The notes under the pieces are model-generated. The model was not told the origin of the DNA. It made no database searches and saw nothing but the letters and a program-made list of their open reading frames with translations. This document shows positions 41,111 to 50,342 of a stretch of DNA of 64,000 nucleotides, one piece after another (within the stretch, counting starts at the first letter, position 1; each line of letters begins with the position of its first letter). This stretch comes from Pseudescherichia sp031998825 (GTDB taxonomy: Bacteria > Pseudomonadota > Gammaproteobacteria > Enterobacterales > Enterobacteriaceae), in the NCBI RefSeq assembly GCF_031998825.1, contig NZ_DAMACX010000002.1, forward strand, positions 116,355 through 180,354, written 5' to 3'. A program made the translations under genes and the position numbers.

Positions 41111-41659
41111 ATGGAAATCGGCACGGATGAGATCATTCCCGTTAGCGACACCCTGAAGCTGTGCGCAATCAATGAGCGCTTCGTCAGCGAGCTGCACCAG
41201 CTGGTGGTGAAGAATCGGGAGTGGCTCCAGCAGTCGCTGAACTGGCCGCAGTACGTGGCCAGCGAAGAGGACTCGCTCAAAAACGCCCAAAGCAACATCA
41301 TGCTGCACCAGCGCGGCTACGCCAAAATGTTCCTGATGATGCAGCAGGAGACTATTGTTGGCGTGCTGTCGTTCAATGCCATCGAGCCGCTGAATAAAGC
41401 TGCTTATATCGGCTACTGGCTGGATGAGGCGCATCAGGGGCAGGGCATTCTTTCCCAGTCGCTGGAGGCGTTTATTCAGCACTACGCCCGCAGCGGCGAA
41501 ATCCGGCGCTTTGTGATCAAGTGCCGGGTAGACAACGCCGCCAGCAACCGGGTGGCGCAGCGCGCGGGTTTTGTGCTCGAGGGCTGCCTCAAAGAGGCCG
41601 AGTTCCTTAACGGCCGCTATGACGACCAAAACCTCTACGCGCGGATCATCGATCGCTAG
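41111..41659 (+). CDS. rimL: Ribosomal-protein-serine N-acetyltransferase RimL
   Basis: A 182-residue GNAT acetyltransferase that acetylates the N-terminal serine of ribosomal protein L12, converting it to L7. Motif A is visible in YIGYWLDEAHQGQGILSQSL with the acetyl-CoA pyrophosphate loop (QGQG); motif B in NAASNRVAQRAGFVLEG. AAGGAGAGAAG precedes the ATG. Probably co-transcribed with opgD. It overlaps ydcK by four bases tail to tail. Confidence 0.93.
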   Translation: MEIGTDEIIPVSDTLKLCAINERFVSELHQLVVKNREWLQQSLNWPQYVASEEDSLKNAQSNIMLHQRGYAKMFLMMQQETIVGVLSFNAIEPLNKAAYIGYWLDEAHQGQGILSQSLEAFIQHYARSGEIRRFVIKCRVDNAASNRVAQRAGFVLEGCLKEAEFLNGRYDDQNLYARIIDR

Positions 41660-42636
41660 TGCGATCCCAGCAGCGGCGTGCGGGTGATACGCTCCGCGCC
41701 GCTCATCACCTTCGGACCGCGCAGGTGAATATACTCCTCTTCAAGGGCAATCACTGCCGCGTCGCCGCCAATCTCAATATGCTCCTCGATCAGCAGGTTG
41801 CCGCTGAGCTGCGCCCGGCCGTGAACGAGAACGAAGTCATCCAGCACCAGCGGCCCGCCGCTAAGCCGCGCCTCGCCACCGACCCGGACATGGTGCTTCA
41901 GCACACAGTTGCCCTCTACCACCGCACTCTCCGCCACCTGGGCACTGTAGCGTAGGGTAGGGATGGCGTCCTCGCCGCGTCCGGCCACGAGGCGGCCGCG
42001 ATCGTAGACCTTCGCACAGTCGCAGACCCAGACGTCATTCTCCTCGTTGCCCTCCAGCAGGGCGAAGTCAAACACTTCGGCCCGGTGCTCGACGAAGGCG
42101 TAGTTGACGATAGCATCGCCGTAAATCTGCGCCTGATGCAGGATGCGAGAGTGGTTTACCGTGGCCCGGTCGTAGATGCGTAGGGTAGCATCGTTATCAA
42201 GGGTGAGTCCGCGGGCGGCAATAATCTCGCTGCCGTTGAGGATCCGGGCGTCGTCGCCGAGTAGGCACTCGCCGCTGACTCTTGACCGCTGCACCAGTAC
42301 GTTGCCGCAGAGACGTGCGCCCCGGCAGATATCCGATCCGTCCACCCAGGCGCTGCCGCTTATCTCCACGCCGTCATAGATGGTGCAGGGCTGGCTGATG
42401 CGCGCGCTGTCGCGTATCCGGCTGCCGCCAAACACCATGCTGTTCTCATCGTAGATCCAGCAGCTATCCTGCTGGCTCAGCACCTGCTCATCCTCTACCC
42501 AACCGCCCAGCGTGCCGGCCTGGATATCATGAAAATCTTTAAGGGCGACGATCTGGCGCAGGGTAACGTGCTTCTTCTCACCGTTATCCTGATAGCTGAA
42601 TGAGCGGCTGGCATCGCTCAGGCGATACTTGTTCAT
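41656..42636 (-). CDS. ydcK: YdcK, left-handed beta-helix hexapeptide-repeat protein
   Basis: A 326-residue protein of the same length as E. coli YdcK. After an N-terminal part (about 1-70) the protein is built of imperfect hexapeptide repeats ([LIV]-G-x4 style, as in GSRIRDSARISQPCTIYDGV), predicting a long left-handed beta-helix like that of sugar acyltransferases. No catalytic motif is evident and the function is unknown. The start is the ATG at 42636; a longer frame to 42675 adds unrelated residues. Confidence 0.9.
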   Translation of the reverse strand: MNKYRLSDASRSFSYQDNGEKKHVTLRQIVALKDFHDIQAGTLGGWVEDEQVLSQQDSCWIYDENSMVFGGSRIRDSARISQPCTIYDGVEISGSAWVDGSDICRGARLCGNVLVQRSRVSGECLLGDDARILNGSEIIAARGLTLDNDATLRIYDRATVNHSRILHQAQIYGDAIVNYAFVEHRAEVFDFALLEGNEENDVWVCDCAKVYDRGRLVAGRGEDAIPTLRYSAQVAESAVVEGNCVLKHHVRVGGEARLSGGPLVLDDFVLVHGRAQLSGNLLIEEHIEIGGDAAVIALEEEYIHLRGPKVMSGAERITRTPLLGSH

Positions 42637-42763
42637 TATGAGTTTTCCGCGAATGGCCTCTGTTAAACGTAGCAAACTTTGCCGCTCTGGCTATTGCAAA
42701 GGAATTTCCATAAAATGTATTTAAAATATCATTTCAAATTTTCCCTCTTGGTAAGGATGTCCC

Positions 42764-43360
42764 ATGGCGCTGGTTGATGAGAACTACTTCACTGAAAAAT
42801 ATGGTCTGACCCGTACCCACTCCGAGGTGCTGGCGGCGGCAGCGCTGATCCCGCCGGGCAAAACCCTCGATCTCGGCTGCGGCAACGGTCGCAATAGCCT
42901 CTACCTGGCCGCGAATGGTTACAGTGTCACGGCGTGGGATAAAAACCCGATGAGCATCGCCAATATCGAGCGCATCAAGGCGGCAGAGGGGCTGGAGAAC
43001 CTTGAGATAGCCACCGCCGATCTCAATGCGCTGAGCTTTGAGGGAGAGTATGACTTTATCCTCTCCACCGTGGTGATGATGTTTCTTGAGCCGCAAACTA
43101 TTCCCGGCCTGATTGCCAATATGCAGCGTACCACCGTGCCGGGGGGCTATAACCTGATTGTCGCTGCGATGGATACCGAGGATTTTCCCTGCACGGTCGG
43201 TTTTCCGTTTGCCTTTAAGGCCGGAGAGCTGGCGGAGTACTATAGCGGCTGGGACGTGGTGAAATACAATGAAGACGTCGGTGAGCTACACCGCACCGAC
43301 GCCAATGGCAACCGCATCAAGCTGCGCTTTGCCACGCTGCTGGCCCGCAAACCCGCTTAG
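42764..43360 (+). CDS. tehB: Tellurite-resistance methyltransferase TehB
   Basis: A 198-residue S-adenosylmethionine-dependent class I methyltransferase. The SAM-binding motif I is LDLGCGNGRNSLYLA (about residues 36-50), followed by the acidic residue in VTAWDKNPMS; the C-terminal ELHRTDANGNRIKLRFATL matches E. coli TehB. TehB methylates tellurite or selenite. In E. coli it follows tehA (membrane transporter); here tehA is absent and tehB has its own promoter region of 127 bases after ydcK. It overlaps the convergent peptidase gene by four bases. Confidence 0.94.
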   Translation: MALVDENYFTEKYGLTRTHSEVLAAAALIPPGKTLDLGCGNGRNSLYLAANGYSVTAWDKNPMSIANIERIKAAEGLENLEIATADLNALSFEGEYDFILSTVVMMFLEPQTIPGLIANMQRTTVPGGYNLIVAAMDTEDFPCTVGFPFAFKAGELAEYYSGWDVVKYNEDVGELHRTDANGNRIKLRFATLLARKPA

Positions 43361-44586
43361 CGAGCCGCCAGCAGACAGAGCTGAAGGGCGACGTTATAGG
43401 ACGCCTCGAAGGATTTCAGCGGCAGGAACTCAAAGCGCGAGTGGAAGTTGTGCGCGCCGGTGAAGAAGTTTGGGGTTAGGAGCCCCTTTGCCGAGAGCGC
43501 CGCGCCGTCGGTGCCGCCGCGCATCGGGGTTGGCTTCGGCGTAATACCCAGGGACGCCATCGCCTCAAACATCAGGTCGATGGCGCGGCGATCCTCGCCG
43601 ACAGCGTTGCTGATGTTGCTGTAGACGTCCTCAATCTCATACTCCACCTTCGCGGTAGGGTGCTGCGCGGCGATGATCTGCGCCACCTCGCCAATCTGCT
43701 GCTTGCGCTGCTCGAAACGGGCTTTATCAAAATCACGGATGCTGGCGCTGAGCACGGCGTGGCCCTGTACCGCTTCCATGCCGTTGAACCAGGTGTAGCC
43801 CTCGCGGCCTGCGGTATGCTCCGGCGTCTGCTGACGATCGAAATGGCTGATGTAGTCCGTTGCCATCAGCAGGGGGTTCACCAGCACGCCCTTGGCCGAC
43901 ATTGGGTGCGCCGTCACGCCGGTAAAACGGATCTTCGCCTGGGCGGCGTTAAAGTTCTCATAAACAATCTCTCCCAGCTCGCAGCAGTCGATGGTCCAGG
44001 CAAATTCAACGTCAAAGCGCGTGAGATCCAGCGCCTTCGCCCCGCGCAGGCCCACCTCCTCATCCGGGACAAAGGCCACTACGATATCGCCATGCTGGTG
44101 CTCTGCGGTCAGGTTCTCCAGCAGGGTCATCACCACCGTTACCGCCGCCTTGTTATCTGCACCCAGCACGCTGGTGCCGTCGCTGAAGATAATCTCTTCT
44201 TCCGGGTAAGCTAAAATTTCCGGATGCTCGGCGGTGCGCAGCCAAATATCCTGCTCGGCGTTCAGGCAGAGATCTGTGCCGGTAAACCGCAGGATCTGTG
44301 GATGAATATTCGGCGACAGTCCGACGTCCACGGTATCGATATGGGTGATAAAACCGATGCGCGGCGCGCCCGCCACGTTGCCCTTTTTCACCGCCGTCAC
44401 GGTGGCGTGCTCGTCGATCACAATCTCTTCTAATCCCAGCGTTTTTAGCTCGTCAGCAAGGACGCGGGCCATCTCATACTGGCCTGCCGTGGTGGGCAGG
44501 GTGGTTGCGGCGGCATCGCTCTGGCTGGTGATGGAAAGGTAGCGAAAGAAGCGCTGGGTTAATTGACTGGCGAGTGGCGATGACAT
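43357..44586 (-). CDS. Peptidase T-family aminotripeptidase (M20B), paralogue
   Basis: A 409-residue M20 metallopeptidase of the PepT family, which removes the N-terminal residue from tripeptides with two zinc ions. Metal ligands and catalytic residues are visible in GFITHIDTVD (His, Asp), VLGADNKAAV (Asp), FVPDEEVGL (catalytic and ligand Glu), TIDCCELGE (Asp) and the C-terminal TGAHNFHSRFE (His). It is clearly PepT-like but only moderately similar to the housekeeping E. coli PepT, so it is probably a second copy. It is divergent from a DppA-like peptide-binding protein, which suggests a peptide uptake-and-cleavage pair. Confidence 0.88.
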   Translation of the reverse strand: MSSPLASQLTQRFFRYLSITSQSDAAATTLPTTAGQYEMARVLADELKTLGLEEIVIDEHATVTAVKKGNVAGAPRIGFITHIDTVDVGLSPNIHPQILRFTGTDLCLNAEQDIWLRTAEHPEILAYPEEEIIFSDGTSVLGADNKAAVTVVMTLLENLTAEHQHGDIVVAFVPDEEVGLRGAKALDLTRFDVEFAWTIDCCELGEIVYENFNAAQAKIRFTGVTAHPMSAKGVLVNPLLMATDYISHFDRQQTPEHTAGREGYTWFNGMEAVQGHAVLSASIRDFDKARFEQRKQQIGEVAQIIAAQHPTAKVEYEIEDVYSNISNAVGEDRRAIDLMFEAMASLGITPKPTPMRGGTDGAALSAKGLLTPNFFTGAHNFHSRFEFLPLKSFEASYNVALQLCLLAAR

Positions 44587-44701
44587 AGTGATTCCTTCTT
44601 TATTTGTTTTATCAGGTGCTTACGGTGTGATTTTAGTGTTATGTATTAATAGACACCTATTGATAGCACGTAGTGATAGCCAATTAAAAGACAGGATAAA
44701 G

Positions 44702-46297
44702 ATGATAAGCAAACCCACAACACTTGCACTGGCGTTGGCCGCGCTCACGGTCAGTTCTACCGTGGCCGCGAAGACGCTGGTTTACTGTTCGGAAGGATCG
44801 CCTGAAAACTTTAACCCTCAACTTTACACCTCGGGAACCAGCGTCGATGCCAGCGCCGTGCCCGTTTACAACCGGCTGGTAGAGTTTAAGGTTGGCACCA
44901 CGGAGTTAGAGCCAAGCCTCGCCGAGAGCTGGGACGTTAGCGAGGATGGCAAAACCTACACCTTCCATCTGCGTAAAGGAGTGAAGTTCCAGAGCAATAA
45001 ATACTTTACTCCGACGCGGGACTTCAACGCCGACGATGTTATCTTCTCGTTTATGCGGCAGAAGGATCCGAATCATCCCTATCACAACGTCTCTAACGGC
45101 AACTACTCCAACTTTGAAAGCCTGGAGTTTGGCAAGCTGATCACCAGCATTGATAGAGTGGATGACCACACCGTGCGCTTCACCCTGGCGCACCCGGAAG
45201 CGCCGTTCGTGGCCGACCTTGCGTGGTATTTCGCCTCGATCCTTTCGGCTGAGTATGGCGATGCCATGCTGAAGGCGGGCACGCCGACGCGCGTCGATAT
45301 GGACCCGATTGGCACCGGTCCGTTCAAGCTGGCGCAGTATCAGAAGGATTCGCGCATCCTCTTTACCGCCTTCCCGGAATACTGGCAGGGCAAAGCCAAG
45401 CTGGACCGGCTGGTATTCAGCATCACGCCAGACGCCTCGGTGCGCTATGCCAAGCTGGAGAAGAACGAGTGCCAGGTAATGGCCTTCCCGAACCCGGCGG
45501 ATCTGCCGCGGATGCGCGAGAACCCCAATATCAACCTGATGAGCAAGGCCGGGCTGAATACCGGTTTCCTTGCCCTCAACACGCAGAAAGCGCCGACGGA
45601 TAACGTCAAGGTGCGCCAGGCGCTGGCGATGGCCATTAACAAGCCAGCGATTATTGATGCGGTCTTCCAGGGCACCGGCACGGCGGCGAAAAACCTGCTG
45701 CCGCCGGGGGTCTGGAGCGCCGACGGCGACCTGAAAGATTACGACTACAACCCGGAGCAGGCCAAAGCGCTGCTGGCCGAGGCAGGGTTTGCCAACGGCT
45801 TGAGCATCGACCTGTGGGCGATGCCGGTGCAGCGTCCTTATAACCCGAACGCGAAGCGCATGGCGGAGATGATCCAGGCCGACTGGGCGAAGATTGGCGT
45901 GCAGGCGAAGGTTGTCACCTATGAGTGGGGCGAGTACCTCAAGCGCGTGAAGGGCGGCGAGCACCAGGCGGCGCTGATGGGCTGGACCACCGCCACCGGC
46001 GATCCGGATAACTTCTTCGGCCCGCTCTTTACCTGCCAGTCGGCGGATGGCGGCTCCAACTCGGCGAAGTGGTGTTATCAACCGTTTGATAAGCTGATTG
46101 CCGAGGCGAAAGCCATTACCGATCAATCCCAGCGTACTGCCCTCTACAAGCAGGCGCAGCAGATGATGCATGATCAGATGCCCGCCGTGATGATCGCCCA
46201 CTCGACGATTTTCGAACCGGTGCGCAAAGAAGTCGTGGGGTATGAGATCGACCCCTTTGGCAAACACATTTTTTATCAGGTCGATTTGAAAAAATAA
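44702..46297 (+). CDS. DppA-like peptide-binding protein, orphan
   Basis: A 531-residue periplasmic solute-binding protein of the SBP_bac_5 family. A signal peptide (about 1-22, ending VAA-KTL) leads into the DppA-type N terminus KTLVYCSEGSPENFNPQ. Long stretches are the same as E. coli DppA (GTGPFKLAQYQKDSRI, SIDLWAMPVQRPYNPNA), so it probably binds dipeptides or haem-like ligands. I start it at the ATG at 44702, since a signal peptide begins there. No permease or ATPase genes follow, so it probably feeds the housekeeping Dpp transporter. A terminator stands just after it. Confidence 0.9.
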   Translation: MISKPTTLALALAALTVSSTVAAKTLVYCSEGSPENFNPQLYTSGTSVDASAVPVYNRLVEFKVGTTELEPSLAESWDVSEDGKTYTFHLRKGVKFQSNKYFTPTRDFNADDVIFSFMRQKDPNHPYHNVSNGNYSNFESLEFGKLITSIDRVDDHTVRFTLAHPEAPFVADLAWYFASILSAEYGDAMLKAGTPTRVDMDPIGTGPFKLAQYQKDSRILFTAFPEYWQGKAKLDRLVFSITPDASVRYAKLEKNECQVMAFPNPADLPRMRENPNINLMSKAGLNTGFLALNTQKAPTDNVKVRQALAMAINKPAIIDAVFQGTGTAAKNLLPPGVWSADGDLKDYDYNPEQAKALLAEAGFANGLSIDLWAMPVQRPYNPNAKRMAEMIQADWAKIGVQAKVVTYEWGEYLKRVKGGEHQAALMGWTTATGDPDNFFGPLFTCQSADGGSNSAKWCYQPFDKLIAEAKAITDQSQRTALYKQAQQMMHDQMPAVMIAHSTIFEPVRKEVVGYEIDPFGKHIFYQVDLKK

Positions 46298-46303
46298 TCA
46301 CTC

Positions 46304-46335
46304 CATGCCTGCGTTAATGCGCAGGCATGATTTTT
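46304..46335 (+). terminator. Terminator after the DppA-like gene
   Basis: CATGCCTGCG, 6-base loop, CGCAGGCATG, then ATTTTT: a perfect 10-bp stem beginning seven bases after the stop codon. Confidence 0.92.
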
Positions 46336-46431
46336 GGTAAAAGGGTGATCCAGCACTCTTTTAGCCACAACAACCGTAACTGAGTTTTGCTATAACTGCG
46401 TATGCATAGTCATAATTCCAGGAATAAATAC

Positions 46432-47100
46432 ATGCGTACTCACTCATTGATTCAGGTAGCGGTACTGTCGGGAGTGCTGGCACTGACAGGTTGCGCGTCA
46501 AAAGTTACACAGCCAGATAAGTATTCAGGTTTCTTAAAAGACTACTCGAATCTCCAGCAGGCCACCTCCGCATCCGGTAAACCGGTGCTGCGCTGGGTTG
46601 ACCCGTCGTTTGATGACAGCAAGTATGACAGCATTGTCTACAACCCTGTCGTCTACTATCCAACGCCCAGACCGACCACCCAGATCGGTCAGGATACCCT
46701 CAACGGTCTGCTGACCTATACCAATACCAAGCTGAAAGCGGCCGCTGCCCAGCGCAAACCGCTGGTGGCCACACCTGGCCCGCGCAGCCTGATCTTCCGT
46801 GGGGCTATCACCGGCGTCGACTCCAGCAAACAGGGACTGCAATTCTACGAGGTGATCCCGATTGCGATGGTGGTAGCGGGCACCCAGGCCGCCACTGGCC
46901 ACCGGACTATGGATACCGCGCTCTACTTTGAGGGCGAACTGATCGATGCCGCCACCATGAAGCCGGTGATCAAAGTGGTGCGTAAAGGCGAAGGTAAGGA
47001 TCTCAACAACCAGAATACGCCGCTCACCGTCGACACCCTAAAACAGGTGGTTGACGATATGGCCAGCGACGCGGCGCTGTTCCAGGTGAAAAAACCGTAA
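46432..47100 (+). CDS. ydcL: YdcL, DUF3313 lipoprotein
   Basis: A 222-residue lipoprotein, the same length as E. coli YdcL. The signal sequence ends in LALTGC with the lipidated cysteine at residue 21 and Ala-Ser after it, predicting outer-membrane location. The DUF3313 domain has WVDPSFDDSKYDSIVYNPV and YFEGELIDAATMKPV. Function unknown. The ATG at 46432 with AGGAATAAATAC before it is preferred to the ATG at 46402. A strong terminator follows. Confidence 0.92.
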   Translation: MRTHSLIQVAVLSGVLALTGCASKVTQPDKYSGFLKDYSNLQQATSASGKPVLRWVDPSFDDSKYDSIVYNPVVYYPTPRPTTQIGQDTLNGLLTYTNTKLKAAAAQRKPLVATPGPRSLIFRGAITGVDSSKQGLQFYEVIPIAMVVAGTQAATGHRTMDTALYFEGELIDAATMKPVIKVVRKGEGKDLNNQNTPLTVDTLKQVVDDMASDAALFQVKKP

Positions 47101-47105
47101 TCAGC

Positions 47106-47136
47106 GAAGCGCCATCCCTGCGATGGCGCTTCTCTT
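47106..47136. terminator. Bidirectional terminator ydcL / EamA gene
   Basis: GAAGCGCCATC, 5-base loop, GATGGCGCTTC, then TCTTT. Perfect 11-bp stem between convergent genes; on the minus strand GCTGA follows, so it is mainly a ydcL terminator. Confidence 0.85.
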
Positions 47137-47142
47137 TCCCCC

Positions 47143-48051
47143 TCAGGCAGAGCGCTGACGCCACTGCCATACCCGCAGCAGATTTTCAGGACGGGTAAAC
47201 ATCACCATGTTGCCCACCAGAATCAGCGCCAGGCCCACCACGGCATTGCTCTCCCAGCGGTATCCCTCGAACAGGGTTGAAAGCGTTAACGCGACCAGCG
47301 GAAAGAGCAGGGTGCTGTAGGCGGCATTGCTTGCCCCGATACGACCCACCAGCGAGAAATAGACGCCGAAGGCAATGACCGAGCCGAACAGGGACAGGTA
47401 GACCAGCGCCCCCAGATAGCTCACCGTCCACTCCGGAACAAAGCTGTCTCCACGCACCAGGGCGATGAAGCCCATAATCAGCGTGCCGTAGAGCATCGCC
47501 CAGCCGTTGGTGGTCATCGTCTCCAGGCCTTTACGCTGGTGGCGCAGGCTGATCATATTGCCCAGCGAGAAGCCCAGGGTGCCCAGCGCCGACAGGCCAA
47601 TGCCCAGCAGCAGGTTAAGGTTCAGCTCCTTCGCCAGCAGATCGTGCCAGAAGAGGGCGACGATGCCGGTCAGACCCAACGCGGCGGCAAGGAAGAAGCG
47701 GGCGGGAGGACGCTGGCCAAAGAAGATAAAGCTGTTAACCGCGTTAAACAGCACCGCCATGGAGAAGATAACCGACTCCAGACCGGTATTGATCCACGCG
47801 GCGGCGGTGTAAAAGCACAGAAAGTTGAAGCCGAACACGCAGCCGCCCTGCACCATACACATCAGATGGTCCCTGAGCGTCAGCGCCCGCAGTCGCTTAA
47901 ACACCAGCAGCGTCAGCATCATGATTGCCGTTGCCAGCGCGAAGCGCCAGAAGATGGAGACCGGGGCAGAGACCGGCCCCTGTTGCAGATGGATAGCAAT
48001 CCACGTTGTTCCCCAAATCACCACCACCAGGCCATACATTAATGCATTCAT
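47143..48051 (-). CDS. EamA-family (DMT) transporter
   Basis: A 302-residue inner-membrane protein with ten predicted helices in two EamA repeats (about residues 1-135 and 150-290). WGTTWIAIHLQQGPVSAPVSIFWRF is the typical start of RhaT/YdcZ-like DMT exporters. Such proteins export metabolites such as amino acids or drugs; the substrate is not deducible. It is divergent from an AraC-family gene with 180 bases between them, suggesting regulator and target. This pair is absent from the E. coli locus. Confidence 0.88.
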   Translation of the reverse strand: MNALMYGLVVVIWGTTWIAIHLQQGPVSAPVSIFWRFALATAIMMLTLLVFKRLRALTLRDHLMCMVQGGCVFGFNFLCFYTAAAWINTGLESVIFSMAVLFNAVNSFIFFGQRPPARFFLAAALGLTGIVALFWHDLLAKELNLNLLLGIGLSALGTLGFSLGNMISLRHQRKGLETMTTNGWAMLYGTLIMGFIALVRGDSFVPEWTVSYLGALVYLSLFGSVIAFGVYFSLVGRIGASNAAYSTLLFPLVALTLSTLFEGYRWESNAVVGLALILVGNMVMFTRPENLLRVWQWRQRSA

Positions 48052-48231
48052 CGCGTGCTACTCCGTGTCTAAAAACGCTATTGTTCCTGACGTTGAGCAA
48101 CGACGCTTGCAGCGGATTGCGGCGGACTTGCAAAATCTTGCGGTTTTTTTGCGGTCAGGGGAGGTAACGCTTTCATCCGTGCCGCACTCTCCATACACTA
48201 AGGGTCTGGTTAATCACTTGTTAATGTGGCT

Positions 48232-49104
48232 ATGGCTGAATCCTACGGTGCTTTTGAAAACCTGCGCAGGCATAGCGCGGTGCTGCATAATTCAGTGGAC
48301 CTGAATAACGGCATGCAGCTGGCCGCCTGGTCCAACAAGCGCGACCGGATCACCCAGTACTGCGATCACCACACCCTGAGCCTCTACGTTGCCGACGGCT
48401 ATGAGAGCTACCACAAAACCCGCAGCGGCTGGCAAAACGGCGGCGGGCCAGATCGATTTTGTCTTTTGCCGAAAGAGAGCGAATCGAGCTGGGATATTCG
48501 CGACGATCTCTCCTTCGTACATCTCTACTGCACCGATGCGCACCTGCGTACCGTTGGGGAGCAGATCTGGGATCGCAGCCCGGCCTCGCTGACGCTGGAT
48601 GAGAAGACCTTTGGTCAGGATGCGCAGATAACCGCGCTCTATCGCCAGTTCTTGCTCGACTGCGACTGGCAGCAGCAGGCGAACCAGCTCACCCTGAGCA
48701 CGGCCTCAACCCTGCTGCTGACCCACATTATCCAGCGCTACAGCAGCGTGCAGTGGCGCATGCCGAGCGTCACCGGCGGGCTGGCTCCTTCGGTGCTGCG
48801 CAACGTGCTGGAGTATATTGACGCCAACCTGGCCCAGCCGCTGACCCTGGCCGATCTCGCCAGCCAGGCGTCGCTGAGTGAATACCACTTTGCCCGCATG
48901 TTTCGTCACTCCTCCGGGCTGGCACCGCATCAGTATGTGATGCAGCGCCGGATGCATCAGGCTCGGGATCGGGTATGCCACACCGCGCTGCCGTTGACCG
49001 AGATTGCGCTTGGCTGCGGATTCAACTCTCCCAGCCACTTCAGCAACCGTTTCAAAAGCGTGTTTGGTCTTACGCCGTCACAGATGCGTGCGGCGCACGC
49101 CTGA
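48232..49104 (+). CDS. AraC-family regulator
   Basis: A 290-residue AraC/XylS regulator. The N-terminal part (about 1-170) is an effector-binding or dimerisation domain; the C-terminal domain has two helix-turn-helix motifs, LTLADLASQASLSEYHFAR and LTEIALGCGFNSPSHFSNRF, with the usual FGLTPSQMR end. It is divergent from the EamA exporter, which is the probable target. The start is uncertain: GTG 48226 or ATG 48232, no strong ribosome-binding site. Its last 27 bases overlap the end of convergent ydcO. Confidence 0.87.
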   Translation: MAESYGAFENLRRHSAVLHNSVDLNNGMQLAAWSNKRDRITQYCDHHTLSLYVADGYESYHKTRSGWQNGGGPDRFCLLPKESESSWDIRDDLSFVHLYCTDAHLRTVGEQIWDRSPASLTLDEKTFGQDAQITALYRQFLLDCDWQQQANQLTLSTASTLLLTHIIQRYSSVQWRMPSVTGGLAPSVLRNVLEYIDANLAQPLTLADLASQASLSEYHFARMFRHSSGLAPHQYVMQRRMHQARDRVCHTALPLTEIALGCGFNSPSHFSNRFKSVFGLTPSQMRAAHA

Positions 49105-50250
49105 CAGCACGGCAAAGCAGATCCCTCCCACCAGCACTCCCCAGAATGCCGAGCCGATGCCCAGCAGCGTGATGCCGCTGGCGGTAACAAGAAAGGTGAC
49201 TACCGCCGCATCACGCTCGCGCTCATTTACCAGCGCCTGATGCAGGCTCCCACCGATAGTGCCCAGCAAGGCCAGGCCTGCCAGGGTCTGGATCCAGCTC
49301 AGCGGCAGGGCGGCCATCAGTCCGGTTATCGAGCCGCCAAAGACGCCTGCCAGTAGGTAGAAAAAGCCTGCGGCGGCGGCGGCCTGCCAGCGTTTGTCCG
49401 CATCCGGGTGCGCATCCGGGCTTTGGCAGATAGCTGCGGTAATGGCGGCGATACAGACGGAGTAGACGCCAAAGACGCTGCCGAGCAGCGCCAGTCCGCC
49501 GGTAAAGACCATCAGCGGCGAGGCGGGAACGTGGTAGCCCGCAGCCTGCATCGTGGCAAAGCCAGGGGCGTTTTGCGAGGCCATCGTCGCCAGAAAGAAG
49601 GGCAGTCCGACGCTGATTAAGGTGGTCAGGTTGAAATGGGGAGCGATCATTTCGGGCATCACGACAGAAAAACGCAGTGAAGAAGTGACAACGTCACCAT
49701 TCAGCCATGCCACCATCCCTCCTACAATGAGAGTGGCAATAATAGCGTAGCGCGGCGCCACGGCTTTGCAGACCAGCCATGCCAGCAACATGCTGAAACA
49801 TAAAATGAAATCACTTTTCAAATTAATAAAGGTCTGTAACCCAAAACGCAGTAAGATACCCGCCAGCATCGCCGCCGCCAGCGAATGCGGCACGATCTTC
49901 ATCAGGCGCGCAAACAGGCCGGTAAGGCCGCAGAGCAGGATCAGGGCGTTGGCAAAGATAAACACGCCTACGGCCTCGTTAAGGGTTGCGCCCTCCAGGC
50001 TGGTGGCCAGCAGAGCTGCCCCTGGGGTCGACCAGGCGGTGAGTACCGGAACACGATAGCGCAGGGTCAGCACAAGGGTGCTGATACCCATCGCCAGACC
50101 CAGCGCCGTCATCCAGCCGGCGATTTGCACGTTGCTGGCTCCGGCAACGTGTGCGGCCTGCCAGATGATGGCCGCTGAGCTGGCGTAGCCCACCAACACC
50201 GCCACAAAGCCCGCCAGCAGCGTGGAAAAAGGGAAGGGACGCAGGGGCAT
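49078..50250 (-). CDS. ydcO: YdcO, BenE-family transporter
   Basis: A 390-residue inner-membrane protein of the BenE (benzoate:H+ symporter) family with 11-12 hydrophobic segments. It is close to E. coli YdcO: TLLAGFVAVLVGYASSAAII, LTAWSTPGAALLATSLEG, TMASQNAPGFATMQAAGY and SWIQTLAGLALLGTIGG. The substrate is unproven. The ATG at 50250 is used to match YdcO; the longer frame to 50412 would run through the sutR operator. Divergent from sutR as in E. coli. Confidence 0.93.
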   Translation of the reverse strand: MPLRPFPFSTLLAGFVAVLVGYASSAAIIWQAAHVAGASNVQIAGWMTALGLAMGISTLVLTLRYRVPVLTAWSTPGAALLATSLEGATLNEAVGVFIFANALILLCGLTGLFARLMKIVPHSLAAAMLAGILLRFGLQTFINLKSDFILCFSMLLAWLVCKAVAPRYAIIATLIVGGMVAWLNGDVVTSSLRFSVVMPEMIAPHFNLTTLISVGLPFFLATMASQNAPGFATMQAAGYHVPASPLMVFTGGLALLGSVFGVYSVCIAAITAAICQSPDAHPDADKRWQAAAAAGFFYLLAGVFGGSITGLMAALPLSWIQTLAGLALLGTIGGSLHQALVNERERDAAVVTFLVTASGITLLGIGSAFWGVLVGGICFAVLSGVRRTHL

Positions 50251-50290
50251 AACGACTCCGTGTACACTATTTTGGTAGGTAAACATAGCA

Positions 50291-50310
50291 TTGTGCGTTA
50301 TAACGCACAA
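50291..50310. promoter_or_regulatory. Perfect 20-base palindrome between ydcO and sutR
   Basis: TTGTGCGTTA-TAACGCACAA is a perfect palindrome between the divergent genes, 32 bases upstream of sutR. It is the obvious candidate SutR operator. A half-site, TAACGCACA, recurs downstream of sutR at 50930-50938. Confidence 0.75.
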
Positions 50311-50342
50311 CACGCCATTCATGCGATAAGGGAGAAGGGAGT

